Positions 26,097-34,995 of a DNA stretch of 64,000 bases are shown piece after piece. A model generated the notes under the pieces. It worked only from the letters and a program-made list of their open reading frames with translations, did not search any database and had not been told where the DNA came from. Every line of letters starts with the position of its first letter. Positions within the stretch are counted from its first letter, which is position 1. Position numbers and translations under genes: made by a program. Origin of the DNA: an uncultured Prevotella sp. (lineage in GTDB: Bacteria > Bacteroidota > Bacteroidia > Bacteroidales > Bacteroidaceae); NCBI GenBank assembly GCA_902464615.1, contig CABQKA010000002.1, forward strand, positions 62,001 through 126,000. The letters are read 5' to 3'.

Positions 26097-27278
26097 ATGG
26101 AAATCAAGGAAAATATCTTTTATGTCGGTGTGAACGACCGCGTGAAGCACCGCTTTGAGGGCCTGTGGCTTTTGCCGCAGGGCGTTTCGTACAATTCTTA
26201 TCTCATTGTCGACGAGAAGGTGGCTCTGGTCGACACGGTCGACGTGGCTTTCTTCGCCGAATACCTGGAGAAAATCCGCGCCGTGCTCGGCGAGCGTCCG
26301 GTAGACTATCTCATCATCAACCACATGGAGCCGGACCACTCGGGCAGCCTTTCGCTCATCCGCAAATACTATCCCGGCATCCGCCTCGTGGGCAACCGCA
26401 AGACGTTCGAGATGGTGCAGGGCTTCTACGGCGAGCCGACGGAGGGTGACGTGCTCGTGGCCGACGGCGGCAAGCTCAGCCTGGGCCGCCGTGAACTCAC
26501 GTTCTACCTGGCCCCGATGCTCCACTGGCCCGAAACGATGGTGACGTTCGACGCCGCGGAGGGCATCCTCTTTTCCGGCGATGCCTTCGGCTGCTTCGGC
26601 GCGCTCAACGGCGCGGTCGTCGACGCGCAGATGGACACGTCGGCCTACTGGCCCGAGATGGAGCGCTATTTCGCTTCCATTCTGGGCAAGTTCCGCGCTC
26701 CCGTGCGCACGGCGCTCCGCAAACTGGGCGGGCTGGACATCCGCACGATATGCTCCACGCACGGCCCGGTCTGGACAGACGAGGTCCCACGTGCCATTGA
26801 GACGTACCGCCGCTTGAGCGAGGGCGAGACCGAGCCGGGCCTTGTCGTCTGCTACGGGTCGATGTACGGCAATACGCAGCGCGTGGCCGAGGCCGTGGCC
26901 GAAGGGGCTGCGGCCGAAGGGCTGAAGAAAATCATCGTACACAACCTGAGCGTTTCCCAGCCTTCGTTCGTCCTGGCGGACATCTTCCGTTACAGCGGCC
27001 TGGCCGTGGGCGGACCGACCTACAACGGCGGCCTTTTCCCCGTCGTGGAGGACCTGCTGCGCCGCCTGGCCGCGCGCGAGGTCGCCGGTCACAAGCTGGG
27101 CTACTTCGGCGGCTTCACCTGGGCATCGGCTGCGGTGAAAGCCATTGCGGCCTACAACGAGCAGATGAAGATGGACGTTGTCTGCGGACCGGTGGAGTGG
27201 AAGCAGGGCGTTTCCGTCACCACGGAAGAGGCTGCCCGCAGCCTCGGTGGCGCATTGGCGCGCGCCGTCATGGGCTGA
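26097..27278 (+). CDS. A-type flavoprotein / flavodiiron protein (FprA family)
   Basis: A 393-aa flavodiiron protein. It reduces O2 to water, or NO to N2O, as protection for anaerobes. The N-terminal metallo-beta-lactamase-like domain binds the di-iron site: HMEPDHSGS (H-x-E-x-D-H), the bridging Asp in FSGDAFGCFG, and further ligands including CSTHGPVW. The C-terminal flavodoxin domain (about 250-393) has the FMN phosphate loop YGSMYGNTQRVAEA and GGPTYNGG. There is no fused rubredoxin, so a separate electron donor is needed. O2 versus NO preference cannot be told from sequence. Confidence 0.93.
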   Translation: MEIKENIFYVGVNDRVKHRFEGLWLLPQGVSYNSYLIVDEKVALVDTVDVAFFAEYLEKIRAVLGERPVDYLIINHMEPDHSGSLSLIRKYYPGIRLVGNRKTFEMVQGFYGEPTEGDVLVADGGKLSLGRRELTFYLAPMLHWPETMVTFDAAEGILFSGDAFGCFGALNGAVVDAQMDTSAYWPEMERYFASILGKFRAPVRTALRKLGGLDIRTICSTHGPVWTDEVPRAIETYRRLSEGETEPGLVVCYGSMYGNTQRVAEAVAEGAAAEGLKKIIVHNLSVSQPSFVLADIFRYSGLAVGGPTYNGGLFPVVEDLLRRLAAREVAGHKLGYFGGFTWASAAVKAIAAYNEQMKMDVVCGPVEWKQGVSVTTEEAARSLGGALARAVMG

Positions 27279-27307
27279 CGCTTTCCCGTCCGGTTCTTGT
27301 CCTATAC

Positions 27308-27352
27308 ACCGCCCCCGTGCCCGCACCGTTCCGGTGCCGCGCGGGGGCGGTG
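27308..27352. terminator. GC-rich hairpin after the flavoprotein gene
   Basis: An 11-bp perfect stem (27308-27318 with 27342-27352) contains a second inner stem (gcaccg/cggtgc). There is no T-run, so this is a transcript-end hairpin of uncertain strength between convergent genes. Confidence 0.5.
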
Positions 27353-27390
27353 CGCGTGCTTAGGCGCGGGGCTTCCCGTATCAGCGCGGC

Positions 27391-27430
27391 AACGCCTCCC
27401 GTCCGGCTCTTTGGCCGCCCGGGAGGCGTT
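27391..27430. terminator. Second GC-rich hairpin in the convergent gap
   Basis: An 11-bp perfect stem (27391-27401 with 27420-27430) lies 35 bp past the stop of the minus-strand gene at 27465. There is no T-run on either strand. Confidence 0.45.
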
Positions 27431-27464
27431 GGCATACGGATAGGCAGCGGAAGGAGCGGGCGGC

Positions 27465-29672
27465 TTATCGGCAGTCTTTCATGACGAGCAGGTAGAACAC
27501 CAAGGCCCAGTCCTGGTCGTTGGCAAAGGGGTCGTAGAAGCGCGCCGGGCGGCCGTCCACGGCCCGCGGATAGAGGTAGGCGCACGAGGCGCGCCCTTCG
27601 TCGGTAAACTGGCAGAGGTTGCCCCGGACAATGTCTTCTGCCCGGCGGCGGTAGGTGTCGTCGCCGGTGGCCAGGGCGTAGTAGTAGAAAGCCGAGGCCG
27701 TCAGCGTGCTCCAGTAGTGCGGGAAGGTGTCGCCATACATCTCGCGCTTCCCGAACCAGTAGCCGTCCCAATGGCGGATGCCGATTTCGTGCAGGTGGTA
27801 GTCCGGCTGCCGGCCGGAGAAGGCGTCGAGCACGGGAATCATCTCCCGCGCGGCCGCGAGGTAGTCCTGCGTGCCGGTGGCCAGGTACATTTCGCACAGG
27901 AACTGCACGGCCGGGGCCACGATGCTTTGCTCGTAGTTCACTTCGTGTTTCGGGTAGTTCGTTCCGTTACGGATGTAGCTGGCAGCCTGTGCCTTGAAGT
28001 CGGCGAGAAGGGTGTCGCGCTGGGCGGGAAGTCCCGCGCGCTGCAGTGCGTCAAGCCCCTGCAGCACGGGAATATTGATGGCGTAGAAGTTGTGCCCGAA
28101 CTGCCGGAACATGGCCCGGAGCGTGCCGTAGCCGTCGAGGGCGTATTGCCGTTGGCCCGTGAGCTGCCACATGCGGAACTGGAGGTCGGCCACCCACATG
28201 TAGTTGTATGCGCGGTTGCGGCCGTCGTGGGCCACGGTGGAATAGGTTACGTAGTCCTTCGTCTGGAGGCGTTCGCGCAGGAAGCGGATGTAGCGCAGCA
28301 GCGAGGCGCGCACTTCGGGCGAGGGGTGGAGCGACTCGTATTTGGCCAGGAGGACGCCCATGCCCACCCGTTCGCCGCCCTCGTCGCGGTCCAGCGGGCT
28401 GCACGTGGGCCGGTCGTTGAGGAAAATGCTGTCGCCTTCGTTGTCGTAGACCATGAAGGCGCCGTCGCGGGCGTCGCCCGGGCGGTTGAGCTGCTGGCGC
28501 GTGCGGATGAAGGCTACGCGGCGCGCCACGAGCGTGTCGAAATCATTGACGACCCATACTTTCGCCTGTGTCTGGCGGTTGTTCCCGTAGGTGAAGGTGA
28601 CGGTGGTCTCGCCCGGCTGCAGGTCTGTGGTCTTGAAGGAGTAGACGAAGTCTTTCCCCTCTTTTTTCACTTGGAAATTGCGTACGTCGCGCTTCAGTTG
28701 CGAGAGTTTCAGGCGCTGTTCCGACAGGTTGGCGCGCAACGTCGGCAGGCGGCGGGGCGAGCGCAGGCTTACGGTGAGCGTGTCGCGCCGTTCGATGACG
28801 TAGCGGTCGCAGTCCACGAGGACGCTGCCGCGGTCAAGGAGCTGCCGCTCGAAGTCGTCCTTTCCCTGGTGGCTGAACACGCGCCAGGCCGTCGTAGCCG
28901 ACGCGCCCGGTGCGAGTGTGCAGTCGGGCAGGTTGGCTATGAAAAGGCCGCGTGTCATGGAGCTTCCTTTGTCGTTGCCCCGCAGGCGGATTTCGTAGTC
29001 GCAGATGCTGCCTTTCGTCACGGCAAGTCCGAGGTGGGGGGCTTTTGCTCCCATTCGCAGGGCGCAGACGTAGGCCGCGCTTCCGCCTGCCCAGAAATGT
29101 ACGTTGCAGCGGCCGGCGATGCAGGTGGGAGCGTCGGGATAGTTGTCATTGAGCGGGAGGCAGATGCCCGCATCGCGCAGCTCCACGCTTTGCTTGATTT
29201 CGTTGCGGAACGTGTAGCGTTCCACGAGGTCGCCGTCGCGGAGTTGCCGCTCTACGCGGAGGACGACAGGCCCCAGACGGTAGAAGGAGGTCAGCCCGTC
29301 CGTTGCGGCGGAGTCTGCCCGCGTCCAGCGGTAGGTCTGGCTCTGCGCGCCGGCCGTGACGGTGACGGCGCCGAGGCCCCATTGCCATTCCGGGCCGACC
29401 CAGGCGTATTGGCTCCCGTCCGTGCGCACGAGCCATTCCATCCCTTGCGGGTCGCCTTCGATGCGGATTTGCCGCACAGCGCCGGTAAGCGGGTCGGGCG
29501 TGAAGAGAATGTCGCCGTCGGCGGCATGTAGCGGCGTGGTGCCGGAAAACAGGATGGCGGTGGCGGCACAAAGCACGCCGGGCGCGCGCCTTAGGCCCGT
29601 GGCGACGCGCCTAAGGCGAGTGGCGACGGGGCTTAGCCCCGTGTGTGGAAGAAGTTCGGGTAAGGTTTGCAT
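27465..29672 (-). CDS. Secreted protein of unknown function, possibly an (alpha/alpha)6-barrel glycosidase-like protein
   Basis: I do not recognise a named family. The 735-aa protein has a signal peptide whose hydrophobic core (VLCAATAILFSG) is preceded by an unusually long, arginine-rich n-region. That n-region is encoded by a copy of the 21-bp repeat (GLSPVA-type heptads). Residues about 45-380 look beta-rich. From about 430 on, the helical, aromatic-rich pattern (YNYMWVADLQFRMWQLTGQRQYALDG is typical) and the late HEIGIRHWDGYWFG and FANDQDWAL resemble six-hairpin glycosidase or lyase-like toroids. Catalytic residues are not assigned. I use ATG 29672; a further start at 29702 adds ten residues. 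polA lies upstream. Confidence 0.55.
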   Translation of the reverse strand: MQTLPELLPHTGLSPVATRLRRVATGLRRAPGVLCAATAILFSGTTPLHAADGDILFTPDPLTGAVRQIRIEGDPQGMEWLVRTDGSQYAWVGPEWQWGLGAVTVTAGAQSQTYRWTRADSAATDGLTSFYRLGPVVLRVERQLRDGDLVERYTFRNEIKQSVELRDAGICLPLNDNYPDAPTCIAGRCNVHFWAGGSAAYVCALRMGAKAPHLGLAVTKGSICDYEIRLRGNDKGSSMTRGLFIANLPDCTLAPGASATTAWRVFSHQGKDDFERQLLDRGSVLVDCDRYVIERRDTLTVSLRSPRRLPTLRANLSEQRLKLSQLKRDVRNFQVKKEGKDFVYSFKTTDLQPGETTVTFTYGNNRQTQAKVWVVNDFDTLVARRVAFIRTRQQLNRPGDARDGAFMVYDNEGDSIFLNDRPTCSPLDRDEGGERVGMGVLLAKYESLHPSPEVRASLLRYIRFLRERLQTKDYVTYSTVAHDGRNRAYNYMWVADLQFRMWQLTGQRQYALDGYGTLRAMFRQFGHNFYAINIPVLQGLDALQRAGLPAQRDTLLADFKAQAASYIRNGTNYPKHEVNYEQSIVAPAVQFLCEMYLATGTQDYLAAAREMIPVLDAFSGRQPDYHLHEIGIRHWDGYWFGKREMYGDTFPHYWSTLTASAFYYYALATGDDTYRRRAEDIVRGNLCQFTDEGRASCAYLYPRAVDGRPARFYDPFANDQDWALVFYLLVMKDCR
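29586..29642. repeat. Phased 21-bp core array, copy 5, inside a coding region
   Basis: Cores CTTAG, CTAAG and CTTAG start at 29590, 29611 and 29632, exactly 21 bp apart. On the minus strand the three units are read in frame within the n-region of the signal peptide of the 27465-29672 protein. Confidence 0.85.
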
Positions 29673-29731
29673 GATTTTTTCAGTGTGGAAATATCTTGAC
29701 AATGTGGTTCCTGTCGCGTACCGTCGCGGCG

Positions 29732-32506
29732 TCAGTGCGCTTCGAGCCAGTTGCGCCCTTCGCCGCAGTCGGCGAGCAAGGGGACGCGCAGCGGGCAGGC
29801 GCCTTCCATTTCCTCCACGACAATGCGGCGGACGCGCTCCAGCTCTTCCGGTACGACGCTGAAGTTGAGTTCGTCGTGCACCTGGAGTATCATTTTCGAG
29901 CGCAGGGCTTCCGCGGTGAAGCGGCGGTCGATGCCCGTCATGGCGCGCTTGATGATGTCGGCGGCCGTGCCTTGGATGGGGGCGTTGACGGCATTGCGTT
30001 CGGCGTATCCGCGGACAACGGCGTTGGCCGAATTGATGTCCGGCAGGTAGCGCCGGCGGCCGAACAGCGTCTCGATATAGCCTTTCCGGCGCGCGAGCGC
30101 GATGCTCTCCTGCATGTATTCCTGCACTTTCGGGTAGGTGCTGAAATAGCTGTCGATGAGGGCCTTTGCCTCGGTTCGCGAAACTTCCATCCGTTCGGCC
30201 AGTCCGAAGGCGGAGATGCCGTAGATGATGCCGAAATTGGCGGTTTTGGCTTTGCGGCGCTCGTCGCGCGTGATGTCTTCCAGCGGTTTGTGGAAGATGC
30301 GCGCGGCGGTGGCGGCGTGGATGTCTTTCCCGTCGATGAAGTCTTGTATGAGGTGTTCGTCGCCGCTGAGGTGGGCCATGATGCGCAGTTCTATTTGGGA
30401 ATAGTCGGCCGAGAAGAAAATGCAGCCTTCCTCGGGGACGAAGGCTTTCCGTATTTCGCGTCCGTCGTCGCCGCGGACGGGGATGTTCTGCAGGTTAGGG
30501 TTGCTCGAGGAGAGGCGGCCCGTGGCCGTGACGGCCTGGTTGAAGGAAGTGTGGATGCGTCCCGTCTCGGGGTTGATGAGTCGGGGCAGGGCGTCCACGT
30601 AGGTGCCCAGCAGTTTTTTGAGGGCGCGGTGGGCCAGGATTTTCCCGACGATGGGGTGCTTGGCCCGCAGCGCCTCGAGCACTTCTTCGCTTGTGGAATA
30701 CTGCCCGCCCTTTGTCTTGCGGGCGCGTTCGTTGAGCTGCAGTTCGTCGAAGAGGACCGTGCCCACCTGTCGCGGCGAGGTGATGTTGAACGGGTGTCCG
30801 GCCAGCCCGTGGATTTCTTGCTCGAGCTGCTCCATGCGTGCCTGGAAGAGGCGTCCCGTTTCGCCCAGCGCGCCGGTGTCGAGCCTCACGCCGTTCCGCT
30901 CCATTTTGGCCAGTACGGGCATGAGCGGCATTTCTATGTCGTGGAAAACGGACTGCACGCCGTCGCGTTCCATTTCCGCTTCGAGCGGCGCTTTGAGCCG
31001 TAGTGTCACGTCGGCATCCTCGCAGGCGTATTCACAGACTTCTTCCGGCTTGAGGTCGGCCATGTTCTTTTGCCCTTTGCCCTTGGGGCCGATGAGCTGC
31101 TCTATGTGGATGGTCCGGTATTTCAGGTAGACTTCGGCGAGATAGTCCATGTTGTGGCGCAGCTCCGGTTGGACGACGTAGTGGGCGAGCATCGTGTCGA
31201 AGAGGGGCGGGCGCAGTTCCACGCCGTAGCGTGCCAGGACGTTGAGGTCGTATTTTAAGTTTTGTCCGACCTTGAGGATTTTCCCGTTCTCGTAGAGCGG
31301 GCGGAATTTTTCAACGAATTGTTGCGCCTCGGTTGTTTCACGTGGAACGGCTACGTACCAGGCGCGTCCGCCGGCCACTGCGAAGCTCATGCCGACCAGT
31401 CGCGCGGAGATGGCGTCCGTACTTGTTGTCTCCGTGTCCAGGCTCACTGTTTCGTTTGTCAAAAGGAATTCACACAAATCTTCGGCATCTTCCAATTTTT
31501 CAACGAGATGATACTCGTGCGCCGTGCTTTCTAAAGTCTGGAGATTCTCTTCTTTTTCCGCGGCTTGTGTCTCGTCCGTCAATTCTTCAAAGAGGGAGGC
31601 TTGTCTCGGGCCTGTTTGGAGTTTGGTTACGGCGTTCGCATTTGTGGTGTAGCGTTGCACGAACGAGCGGAATCCCAGATTCCCGAAAAGCTGGAGCAGG
31701 GTCTCGGTGTCCGGTTCGCGGCGGCGCAGGTCCTCGAGCGAAGTGTCGAGCTGTACGTCCGTGCGGATGGTGGCCAGATATTTTGAGAAGCGGATCTGTT
31801 CTTCGCTTTCCGAAACCTTTTTCCTGAGCGCGCCGGTCAGTTCGTCTTTGTGCTCCAGCAGGCTTTCTATGCTGCCGAAGCGTGCCAGCAGTTTCTGCGC
31901 CGTTTTCTCCCCCACGCCCGGGCAGCCCGGTATGTTGTCCGCCGCGTCGCCCATGAGGCCGAGCAGGTCGATGACCTGTTCCGGCTTTTCTATTCCGTAT
32001 TTCGCGCAGACTGCCGTCTCGTCAAGCTCTTCCATCGGCGTCGCTCCGTGGCCCGGCCGGCACATCATGATGTTCGGCGCCACGAGTTGGGCATAGTCTT
32101 TGTCCGGCGTAATCATCCGTACCTCAATGCCTTCTGCCGCCGCGCGGCGCGCCATGCTTCCGATGACGTCGTCCGCTTCGAAGCCCTCCGCCTCCAGAAT
32201 GGGAATGCGGTAGGCCTTTATCAGTTCCTTGATAACCGGCACGGCGCGGCGGATGTCCTCGGGTGTGGCCTCGCGTTGCGCCTTATAGGCCGGATAGGCT
32301 TCGTGGCGGAACGTCTTCCCCGCCGGGTCGAACGCAATGCCGATATAGTCGGGCTGCCCCTTACGGAGCACTTCCTCCAGCGTATTAATGAAGCCGTAGA
32401 CGGCAGAGAGGTTCTCGCCCTGGGCGTTAAGGCGCGGCGAACGGATCAGCGCATAATACGCGCGGTATATAAGTGCGTATGCGTCTAAAAGGTAGAGTCT
32501 TTCCAT
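29732..32506 (-). CDS. polA: DNA polymerase I
   Basis: The 924-aa enzyme has all three PolA parts. The 5'-3' nuclease domain comprises residues 1-290 (MERLYLLDAYALIYRAYYAL, FEADDVIG, GDAADNIPG). The 3'-5' exonuclease domain is near 340-510 and keeps DTETT and LKYDL, so proofreading looks intact. The family A polymerase domain follows, with FSADYSQIELRIMAHLSGD, the O-helix RRKAKTANFGIIYGIS and the final QVHDELNF. The start ATG 32506 precedes MERLYLLDAY; an upstream in-frame start would add six residues. A parS-like site lies inside the gene at 31333. Confidence 0.97.
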   Translation of the reverse strand: MERLYLLDAYALIYRAYYALIRSPRLNAQGENLSAVYGFINTLEEVLRKGQPDYIGIAFDPAGKTFRHEAYPAYKAQREATPEDIRRAVPVIKELIKAYRIPILEAEGFEADDVIGSMARRAAAEGIEVRMITPDKDYAQLVAPNIMMCRPGHGATPMEELDETAVCAKYGIEKPEQVIDLLGLMGDAADNIPGCPGVGEKTAQKLLARFGSIESLLEHKDELTGALRKKVSESEEQIRFSKYLATIRTDVQLDTSLEDLRRREPDTETLLQLFGNLGFRSFVQRYTTNANAVTKLQTGPRQASLFEELTDETQAAEKEENLQTLESTAHEYHLVEKLEDAEDLCEFLLTNETVSLDTETTSTDAISARLVGMSFAVAGGRAWYVAVPRETTEAQQFVEKFRPLYENGKILKVGQNLKYDLNVLARYGVELRPPLFDTMLAHYVVQPELRHNMDYLAEVYLKYRTIHIEQLIGPKGKGQKNMADLKPEEVCEYACEDADVTLRLKAPLEAEMERDGVQSVFHDIEMPLMPVLAKMERNGVRLDTGALGETGRLFQARMEQLEQEIHGLAGHPFNITSPRQVGTVLFDELQLNERARKTKGGQYSTSEEVLEALRAKHPIVGKILAHRALKKLLGTYVDALPRLINPETGRIHTSFNQAVTATGRLSSSNPNLQNIPVRGDDGREIRKAFVPEEGCIFFSADYSQIELRIMAHLSGDEHLIQDFIDGKDIHAATAARIFHKPLEDITRDERRKAKTANFGIIYGISAFGLAERMEVSRTEAKALIDSYFSTYPKVQEYMQESIALARRKGYIETLFGRRRYLPDINSANAVVRGYAERNAVNAPIQGTAADIIKRAMTGIDRRFTAEALRSKMILQVHDELNFSVVPEELERVRRIVVEEMEGACPLRVPLLADCGEGRNWLEAH
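31333..31348. promoter_or_regulatory. parS-like ParB-binding site within polA
   Basis: TGTTTCACGTGGAACG differs from the broad parS consensus TGTTnCACGTGnAACA only in the last base. The identical 16-mer occurs again at 38518. Confidence 0.7.
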
Positions 32507-32566
32507 GTGACTAAGCGTTTTCACGGTAAAAATACGCAGAAATCTTCATATTTGACGATAAATTCG

Positions 32567-32574
32567 TACTTTTG
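32567..32574 (+). promoter_or_regulatory. Bacteroides-type -7 promoter box of the prenyltransferase gene
   Basis: TACTTTTG matches TAnnTTTG, 19 bp before the ATG at 32594. It supports that start and rules out the upstream in-frame start at 32507. Confidence 0.72.
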
Positions 32575-32593
32575 TAGGCCAAAAAAGAAACGA

Positions 32594-33571
32594 ATGGATG
32601 CTCTCTCCTTGGTCCAACAGCCTGTGCTGGCAGAATTAAACTCTTACCGCTTACTGTTCGACGCCGCCTTGTCCCACGAAGATGATTTCTTGGGCCAGGT
32701 ATTGGCGCACATCCGGGCGCGTAAGGGAAAAGTGATGCGCCCGTTGCTGGTCTTGCTCGTGGCCCGCGAGGTGGGCAACGTGGGAGAAGCCACTTTGCGC
32801 TCAGCCGTGGCGCTCGAGCTGCTCCATACCGCGAGCCTTGTACACGACGACGTGGTCGACCAGAGCGACGAACGCCGCGGGCAGGCCTCGACCAATGCGG
32901 CCTACGGGAACAAAGTCGCTGTCCTTGTGGGGGATTATCTCCTTTCGAGCGCCCTGCATCAGACGGGCCTGACGGGCAGTACCCGTTGCGTGGAACTGAT
33001 AGCCCGCCTGGGCGCGACCCTCTCAGAGGGCGAGGTGCGGCAGTTGGCCAACATTCGCAACGAAGTGTGTTCCGAAGAGGCTTATTTCGACATCATCCGC
33101 AGCAAAACGGCCGCGCTCTTTGCGGCCTGCGGGCAACTGGGGGCTTTTACGGCCGGGGCTGATGCGGCTTTCGAGGAGCGTGCACGCTGTTTCGGCGAAT
33201 TGGTCGGCATGTGTTTCCAGATACGCGACGACATCTTCGACTACGACGACAAGGCGGACATCGGTAAGCCCACCGGTAACGATATGACGGAAGGGAAGCT
33301 GACGCTGCCGGCCATATACGCCCTTTCGCGTCCCGGCGTGGACGCGGAGGTTCTCGCATGTGCGGAGCGCGTCCGGCGCTGCGCGGCCACGCAGGCCGAC
33401 ATCGCCCGTGTGGTGGGCTACACCGTGCAGGCCGGCGGCATAGATTACGCCCGTCGCGTCATGCTTCGCTTTCGTGACGAAGCGGCGGATTTGCTCGTCG
33501 CGTTCCACAACCAGAAAGTGCGCGAGGCCCTGGAGGGCTATCTTGACTATGTGGTCGGGCGGGATTTCTGA
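32594..33571 (+). CDS. Polyprenyl diphosphate synthase (trans, long-chain; IspB-like)
   Basis: A 325-aa trans-prenyltransferase that elongates FPP/GGPP with isopentenyl diphosphate, most likely for the menaquinone side chain. It shows the first Asp-rich motif LVHDDVVDQSDERRG (about residues 80-95) and the second QIRDDIFDYDD. GKPTGNDMTEGKLTLPAIY is typical of long-chain enzymes. Chain length cannot be fixed by eye. It is divergent from polA with an 87-bp gap, and it ends before a strong terminator. Confidence 0.92.
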   Translation: MDALSLVQQPVLAELNSYRLLFDAALSHEDDFLGQVLAHIRARKGKVMRPLLVLLVAREVGNVGEATLRSAVALELLHTASLVHDDVVDQSDERRGQASTNAAYGNKVAVLVGDYLLSSALHQTGLTGSTRCVELIARLGATLSEGEVRQLANIRNEVCSEEAYFDIIRSKTAALFAACGQLGAFTAGADAAFEERARCFGELVGMCFQIRDDIFDYDDKADIGKPTGNDMTEGKLTLPAIYALSRPGVDAEVLACAERVRRCAATQADIARVVGYTVQAGGIDYARRVMLRFRDEAADLLVAFHNQKVREALEGYLDYVVGRDF

Positions 33572-33609
33572 CCGTTTTTGTTTTGTGTACATCTTTTTAT
33601 CGCATCATA

Positions 33610-33652
33610 CCTGCGCCGCGAAGGAGAAAAAACTTCGCGGCGCAGGCTTTTT
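33610..33652 (+). terminator. Terminator of the prenyltransferase gene
   Basis: A perfect 14-bp stem (33610-33623 with 33633-33646) with an A-rich loop is followed by a T-run at 33648-33652. Confidence 0.92.
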
Positions 33653-33938
33653 GGGGACTTTGTCTCCGGATAGCGGAGCGATGAAACCGGGATTTCTGAG
33701 CGTCTGCCGTCCTGTTTTCCGCGATGATTTCCATGCTGCGGGGGCCTTTTTGCTTTGTCAAAATTCTTGCCGCGGTAGCGTGCGCGGCTCCCGGCACTCA
33801 ATTTGAATATTTGCCGGATAACGTCACACTTTTATTATCCCGTGCGCCGTCTCTTTTGCCTTGAAACAGCGATTGCGGCGCAGACAAGCGGCCGTTTGCG
33901 CTTGTTTCCCGATGCCCGCTGCCTTTTGCCGGGCTTCC

Positions 33939-33995
33939 GGGCCTTAGCCCCGTTCCTACGGCAATAGGGGCAATAAAAACGGGGCTAAGGCCAGT
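33939..33995. repeat. Phased 21-bp core array, copy 6
   Basis: Cores CTTAG, ATAGG and CTAAG start at 33943, 33964 and 33985. Degenerate cores continue the phase at 33922 and 34006. The outer units form a perfect 15-bp stem (33940-33954 with 33978-33992). The array lies in the 480-bp convergent gap 33572-34051, which otherwise holds a terminator and no convincing gene. Confidence 0.87.
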
Positions 33996-34051
33996 TTTCG
34001 CTGTGCCTTGCCCCGTAGCCGGGTGCTGCGGCCGGTTGTGGCCGGGAGAGG

Positions 34052-34984
34052 TCAGAAGGGCTGCACGTCCTCGCCCAAAACTTCGCTGACCAGAAGGTTG
34101 GCGAGCCTGCTTGTACCTATGCGGAAGAGGCCTTCGTCCAGCCATTCCTTTCCAAGCGTCTGGGCCACAATAGTATAGTAGTCTATGGCGTCGGCTACGG
34201 TCTTGAGGCCGCCGGCGGCTTTGAATCCGATTTTCGTGCCTGTCAGGTCATAATATTCTTTGATGGTGCGGCACATCACATAGGCGGCTTCCGGCGTGGC
34301 TGCCGGTTCTATTTTCCCGGTCGAAGTCTTGATGAAGTCCGCTCCTGCGTACATGGCCAGGATGGCGGCGCGCTTGATGCGTTCGGCGGTCTGCAGCGCG
34401 CCGGTCTCCAGAATGACTTTCAGCGGACAGTTGCCGCATGCGGCTTTGATTTCCCCGATTTCATCGGCACAGGTCTCGTAGTCTTCACTCAAGAACGCTC
34501 CCACGTTGAGCACGCAGTCTATTTCCGTCGCCCCGTCGTGCACGGCCAGCGCGGTTTCGGCCGTTTTCACCTCGGCAAAGGTCTGCGACGACGGGAAGCC
34601 GCCTGCGACGCAGGCAATCTCGACGCCGTCGGCTTCCAGCGAGTCGGCCACGGTGCGGGCAAAGTTGGGGTAGACGCAGATTGTAGCGAGATGGGGCAGG
34701 TCGGGGTGGCGGTCGGCAAAGTCGTTGACGCGCTCCGTCATTTTCAGTATGGATTCCTGTGAGTCCGTCACCTTGAGCGACGTGAGTTCAATGGTGCCCA
34801 GCAGCGCCCGTTTCACTTCGGGCGTGTCGTACTGCGCGCGGTGTTCGTCCAGGAGGCGGGCAACGTCTGCAGCGACCGCTTCGTCGTGGAGATGCAGGTC
34901 GAACTTGGCGAATGCCTGTTCGTAGGGACTGGCCAGGTGCCCAGGCTCTTCGTGCCGGTGGTGGGTGTGTGGAGTTTCTGTCAT
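34052..34984 (-). CDS. deoC: Deoxyribose-phosphate aldolase DeoC
   Basis: The enzyme splits 2-deoxyribose 5-phosphate into acetaldehyde and glyceraldehyde 3-phosphate in deoxynucleoside catabolism. The 310-aa protein is a TIM barrel. It carries CVYPNFARTV, EIDCVLNVGAFLS, LKVILETGALQ, the Schiff-base lysine in GADFIKTSTGK and the second lysine in IGFKAAGGLKT. A His-rich N-terminal extension of about 25 residues precedes the barrel. The start ATG 34984 gives the full barrel; the open frame upstream overlaps the next gene. It is the last gene of the mnmG-apt-uvrC-dtd-mazG-deoC run. Confidence 0.95.
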   Translation of the reverse strand: MTETPHTHHRHEEPGHLASPYEQAFAKFDLHLHDEAVAADVARLLDEHRAQYDTPEVKRALLGTIELTSLKVTDSQESILKMTERVNDFADRHPDLPHLATICVYPNFARTVADSLEADGVEIACVAGGFPSSQTFAEVKTAETALAVHDGATEIDCVLNVGAFLSEDYETCADEIGEIKAACGNCPLKVILETGALQTAERIKRAAILAMYAGADFIKTSTGKIEPAATPEAAYVMCRTIKEYYDLTGTKIGFKAAGGLKTVADAIDYYTIVAQTLGKEWLDEGLFRIGTSRLANLLVSEVLGEDVQPF

Positions 34985-34995
34985 GGATGTCGGTT

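Noticed and set aside
25766..26107. 113-codon minus-strand reading frame with GLSPAAT-like heptads
   Set aside because: It spans the promoter box of the flavoprotein gene and a 21-bp array. The heptads are only the array read through, and the rest resembles no protein.
32507..32593. N-terminal extension of the prenyltransferase from an upstream ATG
   Set aside because: The extension would be translated across the -7 promoter box at 32567-32574. The ATG at 32594 fits the family start.
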